Source: a virus. From it: 64,000 bases of DNA. The notes under the pieces are model-generated. The model ran no database searches, was not told where the DNA came from, and was given only the letters and a program-made list of their open reading frames with translations. Shown piece after piece: positions 7,297 through 14,239 of the stretch; the stretch's first letter is position 1; each line of letters begins with the position of its first letter. Where the stretch lies: positions 54,834 to 118,833 of the IMG/VR virus record IMGVR_UViG_3300025759_000061; one strand, given 5' to 3'. The translations under genes and the position numbers were made by a program.

Positions 7297-7304
7297 TATA
7301 AATA
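7297..7304 (+). promoter_or_regulatory. T4-type late promoter (TATAAATA)
   Basis: This is an exact match to the T4 late-promoter box. It lies directly behind a terminator and 19 bases before the endolysin start, which fits late expression of lysis genes. Confidence 0.75.
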
Positions 7305-7322
7305 CAGGAAGGGAGTGGTTAG

Positions 7323-7751
7323 ATGTCGGACATAGAGGGTTTTAAGGGGTACTGGGACGTGTTTGAGGCTTCTGAGACACTGGGAGACCCATATCCCCAG
7401 TTAACGGCTGCACAGTGGGCCTTAGAGAGTTCTTGGGGTAAGAGAATGTCAGGGAATAACAACCCGTTTGGCCAGAAGGGCCGGGTTGGTGAGGATGATG
7501 TCACGTTCAGGATGACATGGGAGATTATCGACGGTGAACGGGTTGAACGGGAAGAGCCGTTCATGAACTACCCATCTTTGTATGATGCCATGCTTGACCG
7601 GTACAATAGGTGGATAGTTTTATATAGCCGTGCAGAAAGTGTTGAAGAAGCTATTGACATACTTCTGGAAAACTGGTATGCAACAGATACAGATTACAAA
7701 GAGAAGATTCTTGCAGTGATTGAGACTGCCAAGAAAAACACAGGACCATGA
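7323..7751 (+). CDS. Glucosaminidase-type endolysin (FlgJ / GH73-like)
   Basis: The 142-residue protein is a single domain. AQWALESSWGK (about residues 30-40) carries the catalytic Glu of the family and is followed by SGNNNPFGQKG, the usual second block. A later YATDTDYKEKI matches the C-terminal 'DxxYxxK' helix. It would cut the N-acetylglucosamine linkage of peptidoglycan for host lysis. It has no signal peptide, so it needs a holin (candidates at 41414-42517). A TATAAATA late promoter stands before it. A second, M15-type lysin is at 39413. Confidence 0.82.
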   Translation: MSDIEGFKGYWDVFEASETLGDPYPQLTAAQWALESSWGKRMSGNNNPFGQKGRVGEDDVTFRMTWEIIDGERVEREEPFMNYPSLYDAMLDRYNRWIVLYSRAESVEEAIDILLENWYATDTDYKEKILAVIETAKKNTGP

Positions 7752-7774
7752 ACCAATGAATCATTACCACGAGC

Positions 7775-7805
7775 TTGACAACCTGTAAGTACAATTCCGT
7801 ACTTA
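7775..7805 (+). promoter_or_regulatory. TTGACA box with a 20-bp perfect dyad
   Basis: TTGACA (7775-7780) is followed by TAAGTAC-AATTCC-GTACTTA (7786-7805), a perfect inverted repeat where the spacer and -10 box would lie. It could be an operator over an early promoter for the gene at 7818. The -10 match is weak. Confidence 0.4.
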
Positions 7806-7817
7806 TAGGAGACAGAA

Positions 7818-8105
7818 ATGTCTAAAACATATCGTCGAATGGGTAACTGTGACAGGTGGTATAACCGTCCGTTTACTTATGGTGGTCTTGTCAGAGAAGA
7901 CCCGGAATTTGATGAAAAGCAGAAACGGGAATTCCATAACGACAAGTTGACTCATTCCAGTGGGAACAAGACTTACAAAGCTCTTTGCAAAAAGACTCGT
8001 CGTAGCCGGTGGAGATATGATGCAGCCATGATCATGAAAGATGTGGACCATGACTGGATCGAAACAAAGAAGCTTGAGAAGAAACATATCTGGTCTGTCT
8101 GGTGA
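7818..8105 (+). CDS. Basic unknown protein, 95 aa
   Basis: The product is rich in Arg, Lys, Trp and Tyr, with a KKTRRSRWRYD stretch that could bind nucleic acid. It has an AGGAG ribosome-binding site behind a dyad-containing promoter region. It precedes an HNH nuclease gene by seven bases. No family is recognised. Confidence 0.65.
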   Translation: MSKTYRRMGNCDRWYNRPFTYGGLVREDPEFDEKQKREFHNDKLTHSSGNKTYKALCKKTRRSRWRYDAAMIMKDVDHDWIETKKLEKKHIWSVW

Positions 8106-8112
8106 GTGAGGA

Positions 8113-8712
8113 ATGAATGTGAACCCTTTTGATTTGAAAACATTGGTGTTGAATGCAAACTACCAGCCGGTAGACTTGTTTCCACTGATGGTGATACCAG
8201 TACAGGATGCCGTGGGTAGATGCTACTCCGGTGAGCCGACATGCCGGGTTGAGGTTGAGTATCCAATAGAGATTGCCAACCGGAATGCACGGTGGAGCCT
8301 TAAGTGGCCGTCCATCATTGTCCGATTTAATACCAACATCTATCATAAAGATCACGTTCATATGAACCACACGACTCTGTTCTACAGGGACATGGGGTTA
8401 TGTGCATATTGTTCAAACCATGTTCCCATCCGGAAGGGTACGATTGATCACGTTCAGCCTATCTCAAAGGGTGGTAAGAACGTCTGGACAAACGTTGTCT
8501 GGTCGTGTGGGACTTGTAATGCCAAGAAAGATAACCATCTTCCAAAGGGTGAGTGGACACCACGAAACAGGTTGTGGGTGCCCACATACTGGGACTTGGT
8601 GAGACATTGTAAGAAGTTTCCACTAACGGTTTATGACATTAGGTGGATGGATTATCTTCCGGATTGGGAAGGTGAAATTAGATTATGGGAGAATTATGAT
8701 GTCAGAGGTTGA
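8113..8712 (+). CDS. HNH endonuclease
   Basis: The C-terminal half is an HNH domain with structural zinc cysteines: CAYC, then IDHVQPISKGG with the catalytic His, then NVVWSC and CGTC, ending CNAKKDNHLP. The N-terminal half starts LVLNANYQPV, a pattern common in stand-alone phage and bacterial HNH proteins. It makes DNA nicks or breaks. It may be a free-standing homing nuclease or a packaging or host-DNA nuclease; it interrupts no recognisable gene here. Confidence 0.85.
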   Translation: MNVNPFDLKTLVLNANYQPVDLFPLMVIPVQDAVGRCYSGEPTCRVEVEYPIEIANRNARWSLKWPSIIVRFNTNIYHKDHVHMNHTTLFYRDMGLCAYCSNHVPIRKGTIDHVQPISKGGKNVWTNVVWSCGTCNAKKDNHLPKGEWTPRNRLWVPTYWDLVRHCKKFPLTVYDIRWMDYLPDWEGEIRLWENYDVRG

Positions 8713-9340
8713 TCGTAGAGGTTTCCTTGGTTTGCTGAGTGCTGTTGGTCTTGCACCGGAAGCCCTGAAAAATATTGTTGCAGAGAATAGTGTCAAGACC
8801 TTTGGCAACACAGTTGCTGGTGGTGCTTCTGGTCTTATTCGATCTATGAGTAGCCAAGAAAAAAACAGATTCAATCTCCGGAATCTCATCAGAAACAGCA
8901 AGGAACAGAATAGTGGGTATGAATTTGATGATAGTTACATACATGATCAAGCAGAGAAGATAGTGATTGCACAAAACCCCGGATTATATGAGAAAACATT
9001 TGACAAGTACAAAGATAGTGATATGGACTCTATGAAATCATTCTCATCTTCTGTGAAAGACCATTACAATAGACAAAAAATATTGGAATCCTCAGAGAAG
9101 TTTGAAAGAATGAAGATCACGAAGATGATTGAAATTCTGACTAAAAATGTTAAAAATATCCCATTTCTGAATTTTGACAATCACTCAGCCTATAGTATTA
9201 TCAATTGCTATTATTGTATCAGGGCCAGAAGGCCGGATATTTTTGATGAGGTGGTAGCAGGTAATAAGACACTGCAATTCATCTCAGATTTGAGATACAT
9301 GGATGAAAAGATGTATGACGATAGTAAAGGTGATTTTTGA
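8699..9340 (+). CDS. Unknown protein with twin-arginine-like N-terminus
   Basis: The ATG at 8699 lies inside the end of the HNH gene, with GGAG seven bases upstream. The product starts MSEVDRRGFLGLLSAVGLA, which resembles a Tat signal (RRxFL followed by a hydrophobic stretch). The remaining part of about 190 residues is polar and helical with many Lys, Asp and Ser. If the signal works, a folded protein is sent to the periplasm. The Tat reading is inferred from the N-terminus only. Confidence 0.6.
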   Translation: MSEVDRRGFLGLLSAVGLAPEALKNIVAENSVKTFGNTVAGGASGLIRSMSSQEKNRFNLRNLIRNSKEQNSGYEFDDSYIHDQAEKIVIAQNPGLYEKTFDKYKDSDMDSMKSFSSSVKDHYNRQKILESSEKFERMKITKMIEILTKNVKNIPFLNFDNHSAYSIINCYYCIRARRPDIFDEVVAGNKTLQFISDLRYMDEKMYDDSKGDF

Positions 9341-9342
9341 TA

Positions 9343-9753
9343 ATGAGGAAATATCATAAAGATGGATCATTACCAGAGAGTGGTGAGATTTGGGTCTTTG
9401 GGTCTAATCTTGCTGGTATTCACGGTGCTGGTGCTGCTAAAGTAGCCCGGTTCAAATTCGATGCCAAGATGCACATGGGTGTGGGTCTGACAGGCCATTC
9501 ATATGCAATCCCCACCAAAGATCAGACGGTGATGCATACGTTGCCATCGAATGTTATTGAGGGTTATGTCAATCAGTTCTGCCAATTCACACAATTGGTT
9601 TCTGATGTTACATTGGTTCGGGGGTTCGAACGTTTTTTCGTAACCCGTGTGGGTTGTGGTCTTGCAGGGTTGCCGGATTATGTTATTGCCCCTATGTTTA
9701 AAGAAGCAATGAATTGTTCATTTGCAGAAGAATGGAGAGAATACCTTGAGTAA
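9343..9753 (+). CDS. Macro-like conserved phage protein (A1S_2505-like)
   Basis: The sequence WVFGSNLAGIHGAGAAK near residues 17-33, SYAIPTKD near 62 and VGCGLAGL near 113 are the conserved blocks of a family found in many phages and often annotated 'A1S_2505 phage protein'. The Gly-rich blocks resemble macro-domain loops that bind ADP-ribose-like ligands. That relation is my inference, and no function has been firmly assigned. Confidence 0.7.
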   Translation: MRKYHKDGSLPESGEIWVFGSNLAGIHGAGAAKVARFKFDAKMHMGVGLTGHSYAIPTKDQTVMHTLPSNVIEGYVNQFCQFTQLVSDVTLVRGFERFFVTRVGCGLAGLPDYVIAPMFKEAMNCSFAEEWREYLE

Positions 9754-10021
9754 AATTATGGATGGACTTGTGAAAATTTCTATTGGTACACACTCACGTG
9801 ATTGCCATGATGTCGGGTTTGAGTTCAATGATCAAATGCAGAATTTTGATCATTCAGGGTATGCACCGGATATCTGTGGTGTGTCTGAGTATGGTGATGA
9901 TATGATTTTTTTGGTTGATGTGGAGACTGGTAAGATTCTCAACTGGGATACCAAAAAGATCAAAGAATCACTCCAGAACTGGTATGAAGATAATATAGAT
10001 GGAGATTATGAGGATGAATAA
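9746..10021 (+). CDS. Unknown acidic protein (TTG start)
   Basis: A TTG at 9746 (MSKIMDGLVKIS) has GGAGAG about eight bases upstream and overlaps the previous stop. The ATG at 9758 is the alternative. The product (91 aa) is acidic with beta-strand character and ends in a run of Asp/Glu. No domain is recognised. Confidence 0.55.
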   Translation: MSKIMDGLVKISIGTHSRDCHDVGFEFNDQMQNFDHSGYAPDICGVSEYGDDMIFLVDVETGKILNWDTKKIKESLQNWYEDNIDGDYEDE

Positions 10022-10214
10022 GCAGGTAAAAATGTTTCTGGAATTTGTTCTGGACCTTGGTTTCGGGCTGGGTTGGTTTCTTGCAATCCTGTTTTCCGTG
10101 ATCTGGGGTGAAACTTCTGGTGTGATGAGTATTCTGACCATAATTTACAGTGTTCTTTGGGTTGTCATTGTACCAGATATTTACGTATTAGCACGAAAAA
10201 AGCTTGACACATAA
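10008..10214 (+). CDS. Small two-span membrane protein
   Basis: MRMNKQVKMFLEF is followed by two hydrophobic helices (about residues 10-30 and 37-58) and a basic end (ARKKLDT). It overlaps the previous gene by 14 bases. The next promoter lies across its stop codon. The role is unknown. Confidence 0.6.
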   Translation: MRMNKQVKMFLEFVLDLGFGLGWFLAILFSVIWGETSGVMSILTIIYSVLWVVIVPDIYVLARKKLDT

Positions 10215-10232
10215 GCAATAGTGGTATATATG
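10204..10232 (+). promoter_or_regulatory. Sigma70-like promoter before the Thr tRNA
   Basis: TTGACA and TATATG are separated by 17 bp, and the promoter overlaps the end of the preceding gene. Confidence 0.65.
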
Positions 10233-10240
10233 TTGTGTCA

Positions 10241-10247
10241 CTAAATA
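10241..10247 (+). promoter_or_regulatory. Candidate late promoter box (CTAAATA)
   Basis: CTAAATA lies 13 bases before tRNA-Thr, in the same place as the box before tRNA-Ser(UGA). Confidence 0.4.
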
Positions 10248-10259
10248 AATAGAAACAAT

Positions 10260-10334
10260 GCCAGTGTGGCCGAATGGTAAGGCAACACCTTTGTAACGTG
10301 AAGATTAGGGGTTCGATTCCTCTCACTGGCACCA
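10260..10334 (+). tRNA. tRNA-Thr (anticodon UGU), CCA encoded
   Basis: The acceptor GCCAGTG pairs with CACTGGC, then ACCA. The anticodon loop TTTGTAA gives UGU. The anticodon stem keeps only three Watson-Crick pairs: 31-39 is C.C and 27-43 is A.A. The T-arm is regular (TTCGATT loop). Confidence 0.75.
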
Positions 10335-10354
10335 CAAACATGAAAGTATGAGTT

Positions 10355-10525
10355 ATGGGTGAACAAGTATCAATGAAGAATATGAAGCCGTACCGGACCA
10401 AGAAGCAGAAGCTGGAAGCCAAGAAGAATGCAACCAAGTCCAAGGATGGGACGTTTCGGTCATTCTCTGCTGTTTCTTATCATACGGATAAGTGTGGTCC
10501 ACACCTCTGTGTGTGCCCACGGTAA
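10355..10525 (+). CDS. Small basic protein with C-terminal cysteines
   Basis: The 56-residue frame between two tRNAs is strongly basic in its first half (KPYRTKKQKLEAKK) and ends CGPHLCVCPR, with three cysteines and a histidine that could hold a metal. No family is recognised. The region could be only a tRNA spacer, but the composition looks coding. Confidence 0.5.
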   Translation: MGEQVSMKNMKPYRTKKQKLEAKKNATKSKDGTFRSFSAVSYHTDKCGPHLCVCPR

Positions 10526-10534
10526 AACAATAAC

Positions 10535-10611
10535 GGTCACGTAGCTCAACTGGACAGAGCAAAAAGCTTCTACCTTTTAGGTTGAGGGTTCGAATCCTTC
10601 CGTGATCACCA
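10535..10611 (+). tRNA. tRNA-Arg (anticodon UCU), CCA encoded
   Basis: The acceptor GGTCACG pairs with CGTGATC, then ACCA. The anticodon stem AAAAG/CTTTT is perfect around CTTCTAC, giving UCU (AGA/AGG). The T-arm GAGGG-TTCGAAT-CCTTC pairs. Confidence 0.92.
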
Positions 10612-10616
10612 ATAAC

Positions 10617-10692
10617 GTTGCCGTGCCCGGAATGGTTACGGGCCTGTCTGCAAAGCAGGGATATGTCGGTTCGATTCCGACCGGCAACTCCA
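10617..10692 (+). tRNA. tRNA-Cys (anticodon GCA), CCA encoded
   Basis: The acceptor GTTGCCG pairs with CGGCAAC, then TCCA. The anticodon stem CCTGT/GCAGG encloses CTGCAAA, giving GCA. The T-arm GTCGG-TTCGATT-CCGAC is perfect. Confidence 0.93.
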
Positions 10693-10718
10693 ATCATTAT
10701 AATGATCAGGTGAAATCA

Positions 10719-10964
10719 ATGAAATTTGAAGTTTTCCTAACACCAGACCAAGCCGATGAGGTGACACGTGATAATCTCATGTCAACTATAACATCATCCA
10801 TATCTCTTCTTGGTCATTTTAGTGATGAAGATGATGCAGAGTCCCGTGAATTTGTCTATTATTTCATCAAAACACTTGAGTTTTTCACAACCGAATCAGA
10901 ATGGAATGAGTTCGTTGAGGAAAACAAGGTGAAGGAATATCTTGGTGAGGGGTATAAGCTGTGA
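10719..10964 (+). CDS. Unknown acidic protein, 81 aa
   Basis: The start MKFEVFLTPDQ at 10719 is chosen because it follows the tRNA-Cys end and has AGGTG upstream. The acidic product has a probable helix-rich fold. Its stop overlaps the GTG of the next gene. No family is recognised. Confidence 0.6.
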   Translation: MKFEVFLTPDQADEVTRDNLMSTITSSISLLGHFSDEDDAESREFVYYFIKTLEFFTTESEWNEFVEENKVKEYLGEGYKL

Positions 10965-11125
10965 AAAAGGTGATTAACAGTGACCTACCAGTACCATTGG
11001 GTCAGGATATATACATCAAGCTGTTGGTGATTGCAAAACATCAGGGTGTCTCACCAGAAGAGCTTGCCAGAGCCGTTCTCACGGATTATGTCCTTGATTA
11101 TGAAAGACTGTCTTATGAAGTTTGA
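10961..11125 (+). CDS. Small ribbon-helix-helix-like protein (GTG start)
   Basis: The 54-residue product reads as a strand (residues 3-9) followed by two helices (IYIKLLVIAKHQGV and SPEELARAVLTDYV), the order of a ribbon-helix-helix DNA-binding dimer. The GTG overlaps the previous stop. It may be a phage transcription regulator or a CopG-like antitoxin-type protein; no partner gene is evident. Confidence 0.5.
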   Translation: MKKVINSDLPVPLGQDIYIKLLVIAKHQGVSPEELARAVLTDYVLDYERLSYEV

Positions 11126-11145
11126 TTTTACAGTGGAGTTGAAAG

Positions 11146-11511
11146 ATGTCTCACAATAGACCAGAGCACCCAATGAGTTTCGATGGTAACACAACATATT
11201 GGGATAAGTTCAAGAAAACAGCAGACCCCACCAAACCCATTAAACACAGATACATCATCCACGTGAACCGGCAACACATTGCCAAGAATGCCAAGGATGG
11301 TGGAAACCGTCCAGTGTACACCATCAAGGAGCACATCTCCCCATCCAATATCAAGGTCAGGTATGCCCGTGAGATTGAGATAGATGGTTTCACAAGGTTG
11401 GTATATGATGGGACCCAGTTGAAATGTGGTGCCCGTGCATGGATCGAAACCTCTGGTTCATTAACTCTGATAGATGAGATGACATTCCAAGAAGCCAAAA
11501 ATAGTCCTTGA
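11146..11511 (+). CDS. Unknown protein, 121 aa
   Basis: A soluble, basic protein with a likely beta-rich C-terminal half (residues 60-110). The AAAGATG start has a weak upstream GGAG. It is followed directly by a promoter that overlaps its stop. No family is recognised. Confidence 0.6.
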   Translation: MSHNRPEHPMSFDGNTTYWDKFKKTADPTKPIKHRYIIHVNRQHIAKNAKDGGNRPVYTIKEHISPSNIKVRYAREIEIDGFTRLVYDGTQLKCGARAWIETSGSLTLIDEMTFQEAKNSP

Positions 11512-11535
11512 CTCCAGTCTCCTGTGTGCTATTAT
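11508..11535 (+). promoter_or_regulatory. Sigma70-like early promoter
   Basis: TTGACT and TATTAT are separated by 16 bp, nearly identical to the boxes at 3063 and 59824, and followed by a GAGAAAGAAAGGAAA leader. Confidence 0.75.
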
Positions 11536-11572
11536 CTAGCCATAGGAACTGAGAAAGAAAGGAAAATTTGAT

Positions 11573-12253
11573 ATGGCTCTCGTGAAAAAAGACGGAACTT
11601 TGGAGTTCGTTGGTCGGGTAGTGACCATTTATGGTAATTCCCCTCAGATTATGTCAGACATTTGGGGTAGTGGAATGGTTGCCGAAGTTGTAACAGACTC
11701 TGGACACATCAACAAGGTCCAGTTGGTGACTTGGGACATGGGTTCTGAGTATGCCGACTACGACTATAAAGCCTGTGTTGCTGATCTGGATGAGGATGCA
11801 ATCACCATCTACCGGAACAAGATCACGGAAGACAAGACTGCTGATGTCCGGTGGAAGATCGAAACCTCTGCCAAGGAAATCCGGAAGGGTGACCGGGTTG
11901 AGGTTGCACGGGGTCGGACTTCCAAGGGTGCAATTGGTGTGGTCTTCTGGATTGGTGATGGGACCTACGGTTCAGGGTACTACAACTCAAGAACTGAACC
12001 AAAGTACGGGATTGCCCTCTCTCCTGAGAAAAAGACCATTGAAAAGAATGGTCGGACTTTCGAGACCTATGCAGACGTAGCTTGGGTGTGGGGTCGGAAT
12101 GTTGACAAGCTGGACTGGGAGAGTGAAATCGATTACTCCACGGTTGAGCAGACGGTCAAGGACCATGCAGACTACATGGAAGAGAACATCCGGGAACGGT
12201 ATGCTGATCATGTCTCATACACTGAAAAGCAAAATGCCCGTAAGGTAGCATGA
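11573..12253 (+). CDS. Unknown early protein with KOW-like segment
   Basis: The 226-residue product is expressed from its own early promoter. Residues about 102-125 (IRKGDRVEVARGR and GAIGVVFWIGDG) resemble a KOW/SH3-like barrel that often contacts RNA or ribosomal proteins. The rest is beta-rich and then helical near the C-terminus. The function is unknown, and the KOW resemblance is by eye only. Confidence 0.65.
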   Translation: MALVKKDGTLEFVGRVVTIYGNSPQIMSDIWGSGMVAEVVTDSGHINKVQLVTWDMGSEYADYDYKACVADLDEDAITIYRNKITEDKTADVRWKIETSAKEIRKGDRVEVARGRTSKGAIGVVFWIGDGTYGSGYYNSRTEPKYGIALSPEKKTIEKNGRTFETYADVAWVWGRNVDKLDWESEIDYSTVEQTVKDHADYMEENIRERYADHVSYTEKQNARKVA

Positions 12254-12258
12254 AAGAA

Positions 12259-12292
12259 AAGGGTTGACTCCGGTCAGCCCTTCTGGCATTAT
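12259..12292 (+). promoter_or_regulatory. Hairpin-promoter module, copy 1
   Basis: A 10-bp hairpin AAGGGTTGAC-TCCG-GTCAGCCCTT (cUCCGg tetraloop) contains the -35 box TTGACT; CATTAT follows at 17 bp. It sits just after the stop of one gene and before the next ribosome-binding site, so it may end one mRNA and start another. Confidence 0.7.
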
Positions 12293-12317
12293 GTATGTGT
12301 ATAGAGAAAGGAACTCC

Positions 12318-12482
12318 ATGTACTACATCAAGCAAATTGCAAAAATTCTCAACGTCAATGAAATGGTTGCCCGTAAGGTTTTCGAGAGGATGGTCCTTGA
12401 TTTCTCCGAAGCAAGTCAGGAAGCATTTGAACGTGAAGCCCGGTTCATATATAATCGTTATTTTACCTTCGACAGTCGGTAA
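12318..12482 (+). CDS. Small early protein, 54 aa
   Basis: The start at 12318 is fixed by the leader GAGAAAGGA. The helical product (MYYIKQIAKILNVNEMVARK) might hold a helix-turn-helix but is too short to be sure. It lies between two copies of the hairpin-promoter module. Confidence 0.6.
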   Translation: MYYIKQIAKILNVNEMVARKVFERMVLDFSEASQEAFEREARFIYNRYFTFDSR

Positions 12483-12485
12483 AAA

Positions 12486-12519
12486 AAGGGTTGACTCCGG
12501 TCAGCCCTTCTGGCATTAT
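12486..12519 (+). promoter_or_regulatory. Hairpin-promoter module, copy 2
   Basis: Same as copy 1: AAGGGTTGAC-TCCG-GTCAGCCCTT with TTGACT at 12491 and CATTAT at 12514, 17 bp apart. Confidence 0.7.
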
Positions 12520-12557
12520 GTATGTGTAGAGAGAAAACAGAGAAAAGGAAATCAGAC

Positions 12558-13049
12558 ATGGCCTATATTAGCCAAGACAAAAAGAAAGAGCTTGCCCCCA
12601 ATATCAAAGCCGTACTCAAGAAGTACAACATGAAGGGTTCAATTCGGATTGAACATCATTCCGTCTTGCATGTGAATATCAAGTCCGGTGATCTGGATGT
12701 TATCGGTAACTACCGGAACACCCTTGCTAACCGGGGACATTCTTGGGATGATCATCACCGGAACCGGTGGATCACCAACCCCGATACTTATCATCAGGGG
12801 GTTCATTACCACCTCAATGAGAACTATTCGGGTGAGGTCCTGAACTTCATGGAAGAACTGCTTGCAGCCATGATGGAAGGTAACCACGACAACTCAGACA
12901 GCATGACCGATTATTTTGATGTGGGTTGGTATGCCTACATAAATGTGGGAAATTGGGAAAAGCCATACATCCTGACCGGTGAGCCGGAAGCCAAGAGTGA
13001 ACGGTTGCTGGACCTTGAAGCCCGGTTTTCTGAGAAAGTTGTTGCATAG
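12558..13049 (+). CDS. LPD29-like domain protein
   Basis: The N-terminus (ISQDKKKELAPNIKAVLKKY, then KGSIRIEHHSVLHVNIKSG) matches the opening of the LPD29 domain, a conserved accessory domain of phages and conjugative elements without a proven function. The remainder of the 163 residues is His/Tyr/Trp-rich and ends in a helix. It is expressed from module copy 2. Recognition is by remembered pattern, not by search. Confidence 0.65.
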   Translation: MAYISQDKKKELAPNIKAVLKKYNMKGSIRIEHHSVLHVNIKSGDLDVIGNYRNTLANRGHSWDDHHRNRWITNPDTYHQGVHYHLNENYSGEVLNFMEELLAAMMEGNHDNSDSMTDYFDVGWYAYINVGNWEKPYILTGEPEAKSERLLDLEARFSEKVVA

Positions 13050-13072
13050 GTTGATAAACCCTAGAGGTGACA

Positions 13073-13079
13073 CTAAATA
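13073..13079 (+). promoter_or_regulatory. Candidate late promoter box (CTAAATA)
   Basis: It lies before the Gln tRNA unit, in the context GACACTAAATAATG, as before the Ser and Thr tRNAs. Confidence 0.4.
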
Positions 13080-13082
13080 ATG

Positions 13083-13111
13083 TTGGTGCAGTCCTAAACA
13101 GATTGCACCAA
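13083..13111 (+). terminator. Possible weak terminator or processing hairpin
   Basis: TTGGTGCA and TGCACCAA pair across a 13-nt loop and are followed by an AT-rich stretch without a T run. It may mark the boundary before tRNA-Gln. Confidence 0.35.
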
Positions 13112-13120
13112 TTATATTAT

Positions 13121-13194
13121 TCACCTGTGGTGCAACGGTAGCATCTTTGACTCTGAATCAAAAGATATAGGTTCGAATCCTATCGGGTGATCCA
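13121..13194 (+). tRNA. tRNA-Gln (anticodon CUG), CCA encoded
   Basis: The acceptor TCACCTG pairs with CGGGTGA, then TCCA. The anticodon stem TTTGA/TCAAA is perfect around CTCTGAA, giving CUG (CAG). The T-loop is TTCGAAT. Confidence 0.9.
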
Positions 13195-13209
13195 AACATG
13201 GAATTGATT

Positions 13210-13479
13210 ATGGACTATCTAACAGAGAGTTTTCACAGCCTGAAAGACCGTGGCTTTTTCCATGCACTTGTATGTGTGAGAAAACTGAACAATGAGCAAA
13301 TACAGGTCATGCATATTTGTGGATATTCCACCAAACCGTCTGAGATAGATCGGGCTGCACTGATTGAAGAATTGTCAGAAGACAAAGAGCTTGATATGGT
13401 TGGTGAGGTTTATGGTCTTGATTATTACATGGTTGAGTTTGATATAATGGAAGAACTGAACAATTCCCTTGTCGTCTAA
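13210..13479 (+). CDS. Unknown acidic protein whose 3' end overlaps a tRNA
   Basis: ATG 13210 (MDYLTESF) has GGAA upstream; the ATG at 13198 is the alternative and lies only four bases behind tRNA-Gln(CUG). The 89-residue acidic product has no recognised domain. Its last five codons, including the stop, are also the first 15 bases of tRNA-Gln(UUG), so the two genes share sequence. Confidence 0.6.
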   Translation: MDYLTESFHSLKDRGFFHALVCVRKLNNEQIQVMHICGYSTKPSEIDRAALIEELSEDKELDMVGEVYGLDYYMVEFDIMEELNNSLVV

Positions 13480-13538
13480 TGGTAGGATAATAGCCTTTGA
13501 CTCTATAGATGTTGGTTCGAATCCAGCCGGGGGAGCCA
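13465..13538 (+). tRNA. tRNA-Gln (anticodon UUG), CCA encoded
   Basis: The acceptor TCCCTTG pairs with CGGGGGA, then GCCA. The loop CTTTGAC gives UUG (CAA). The 31-39 pair is a C.U mismatch. The T-arm GTTGG-TTCGAAT-CCAGC pairs. Its 5' end overlaps the upstream coding frame. Confidence 0.85.
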
Positions 13539-13549
13539 TTCTGGATAAT

Positions 13550-13648
13550 ATGATGAAATTCTATAAAAAATATATACCATTCACACCATTTCAACTCTTG
13601 GTTGTTATCGGTGGTCTGTACGGTTATTATGTGTTTTTCACACAATGA
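13550..13648 (+). CDS. Very small membrane protein, 32 aa
   Basis: MMKFYKKYIPFTPF is followed by one hydrophobic helix (QLLVVIGGLYGYYVFF). It starts 11 bases behind tRNA-Gln(UUG). It is short, so the call rests on the clean membrane-protein pattern. Confidence 0.4.
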   Translation: MMKFYKKYIPFTPFQLLVVIGGLYGYYVFFTQ

Positions 13649-13790
13649 TTGCATAGGACCCTTAAGGATCGTTCAGCTTGATCCGGATGTTGATATGTTT
13701 ATTGTGGAATGGTTGCACACAAGCAAGGACCCCATATTCAGTGGATCGAAGTCAGAGGTTTGTGCTTGGTTAAGGATGACAAGAAGATGA
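13629..13790 (+). CDS. Small unknown protein before the J-domain gene
   Basis: The frame ends IFSGSKSEVCAWLRMTRR, a pattern (GSxxEVxxWL) seen at the end of small phage proteins. The TGA overlaps the ATG of the J-domain gene (ATGA), which supports coupling. The start is unclear: ATG 13629 lies within the preceding frame and has no good ribosome-binding site. Confidence 0.4.
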   Translation: MCFSHNDCIGPLRIVQLDPDVDMFIVEWLHTSKDPIFSGSKSEVCAWLRMTRR

Positions 13791-14227
13791 AATGGAATCT
13801 CCAATCAAACTTCACCAAGACGGAATTGAAAACAGAGTACAGGAGACTTTGTAAGGTTCATCATCCGGATCAGGGTGGAACTTCTGAGAATTTCAGACTG
13901 GTGCAGGAAGAATATCAAAGATTGAAACCAAAAGCCAAGGCTGGTGAACGTACCCAGCCGGGAACAGACAATAAAATTTACAGGGTCACAGAAGGTAAAC
14001 CAGATGGTGATGTGACACTATATGTGCCGGGTGTGTTTCTTGAAGAAGGTGGAGTCATCATGCATACATTCACAGAATTTTTTTATGTGGGTATTGATGA
14101 AACTGTACAGAGACTTTCTATACCAAAGGGTGCTGTATCGGGCTGTAGGGCTGCTGTGACGTTCAAAGACAACTCGACGGTAGTCTTTACCATCAGAGAA
14201 GAAATGGCCCCTCAAGGGCCTTACTAG
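13787..14227 (+). CDS. J-domain (DnaJ-like) protein
   Basis: The N-terminal 45 residues form a J-domain: ELKTEYRRLCKVHHPDQGG contains the HPD signature between helices II and III. The rest of the 146 residues is a beta-rich domain without the Gly/Phe or zinc regions of full DnaJ. The HPD motif stimulates Hsp70 ATPase, so the protein may recruit host DnaK, for example in replication or head assembly. The target is unknown. Confidence 0.8.
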   Translation: MKWNLQSNFTKTELKTEYRRLCKVHHPDQGGTSENFRLVQEEYQRLKPKAKAGERTQPGTDNKIYRVTEGKPDGDVTLYVPGVFLEEGGVIMHTFTEFFYVGIDETVQRLSIPKGAVSGCRAAVTFKDNSTVVFTIREEMAPQGPY

Positions 14228-14239
14228 AGGATATGTGAG

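Noticed and set aside
9343-9753. True macro-domain hydrolase
   Set aside because: The Gly-rich loops look alike, but the family is best described as an uncharacterised phage protein; no catalytic residues can be named.
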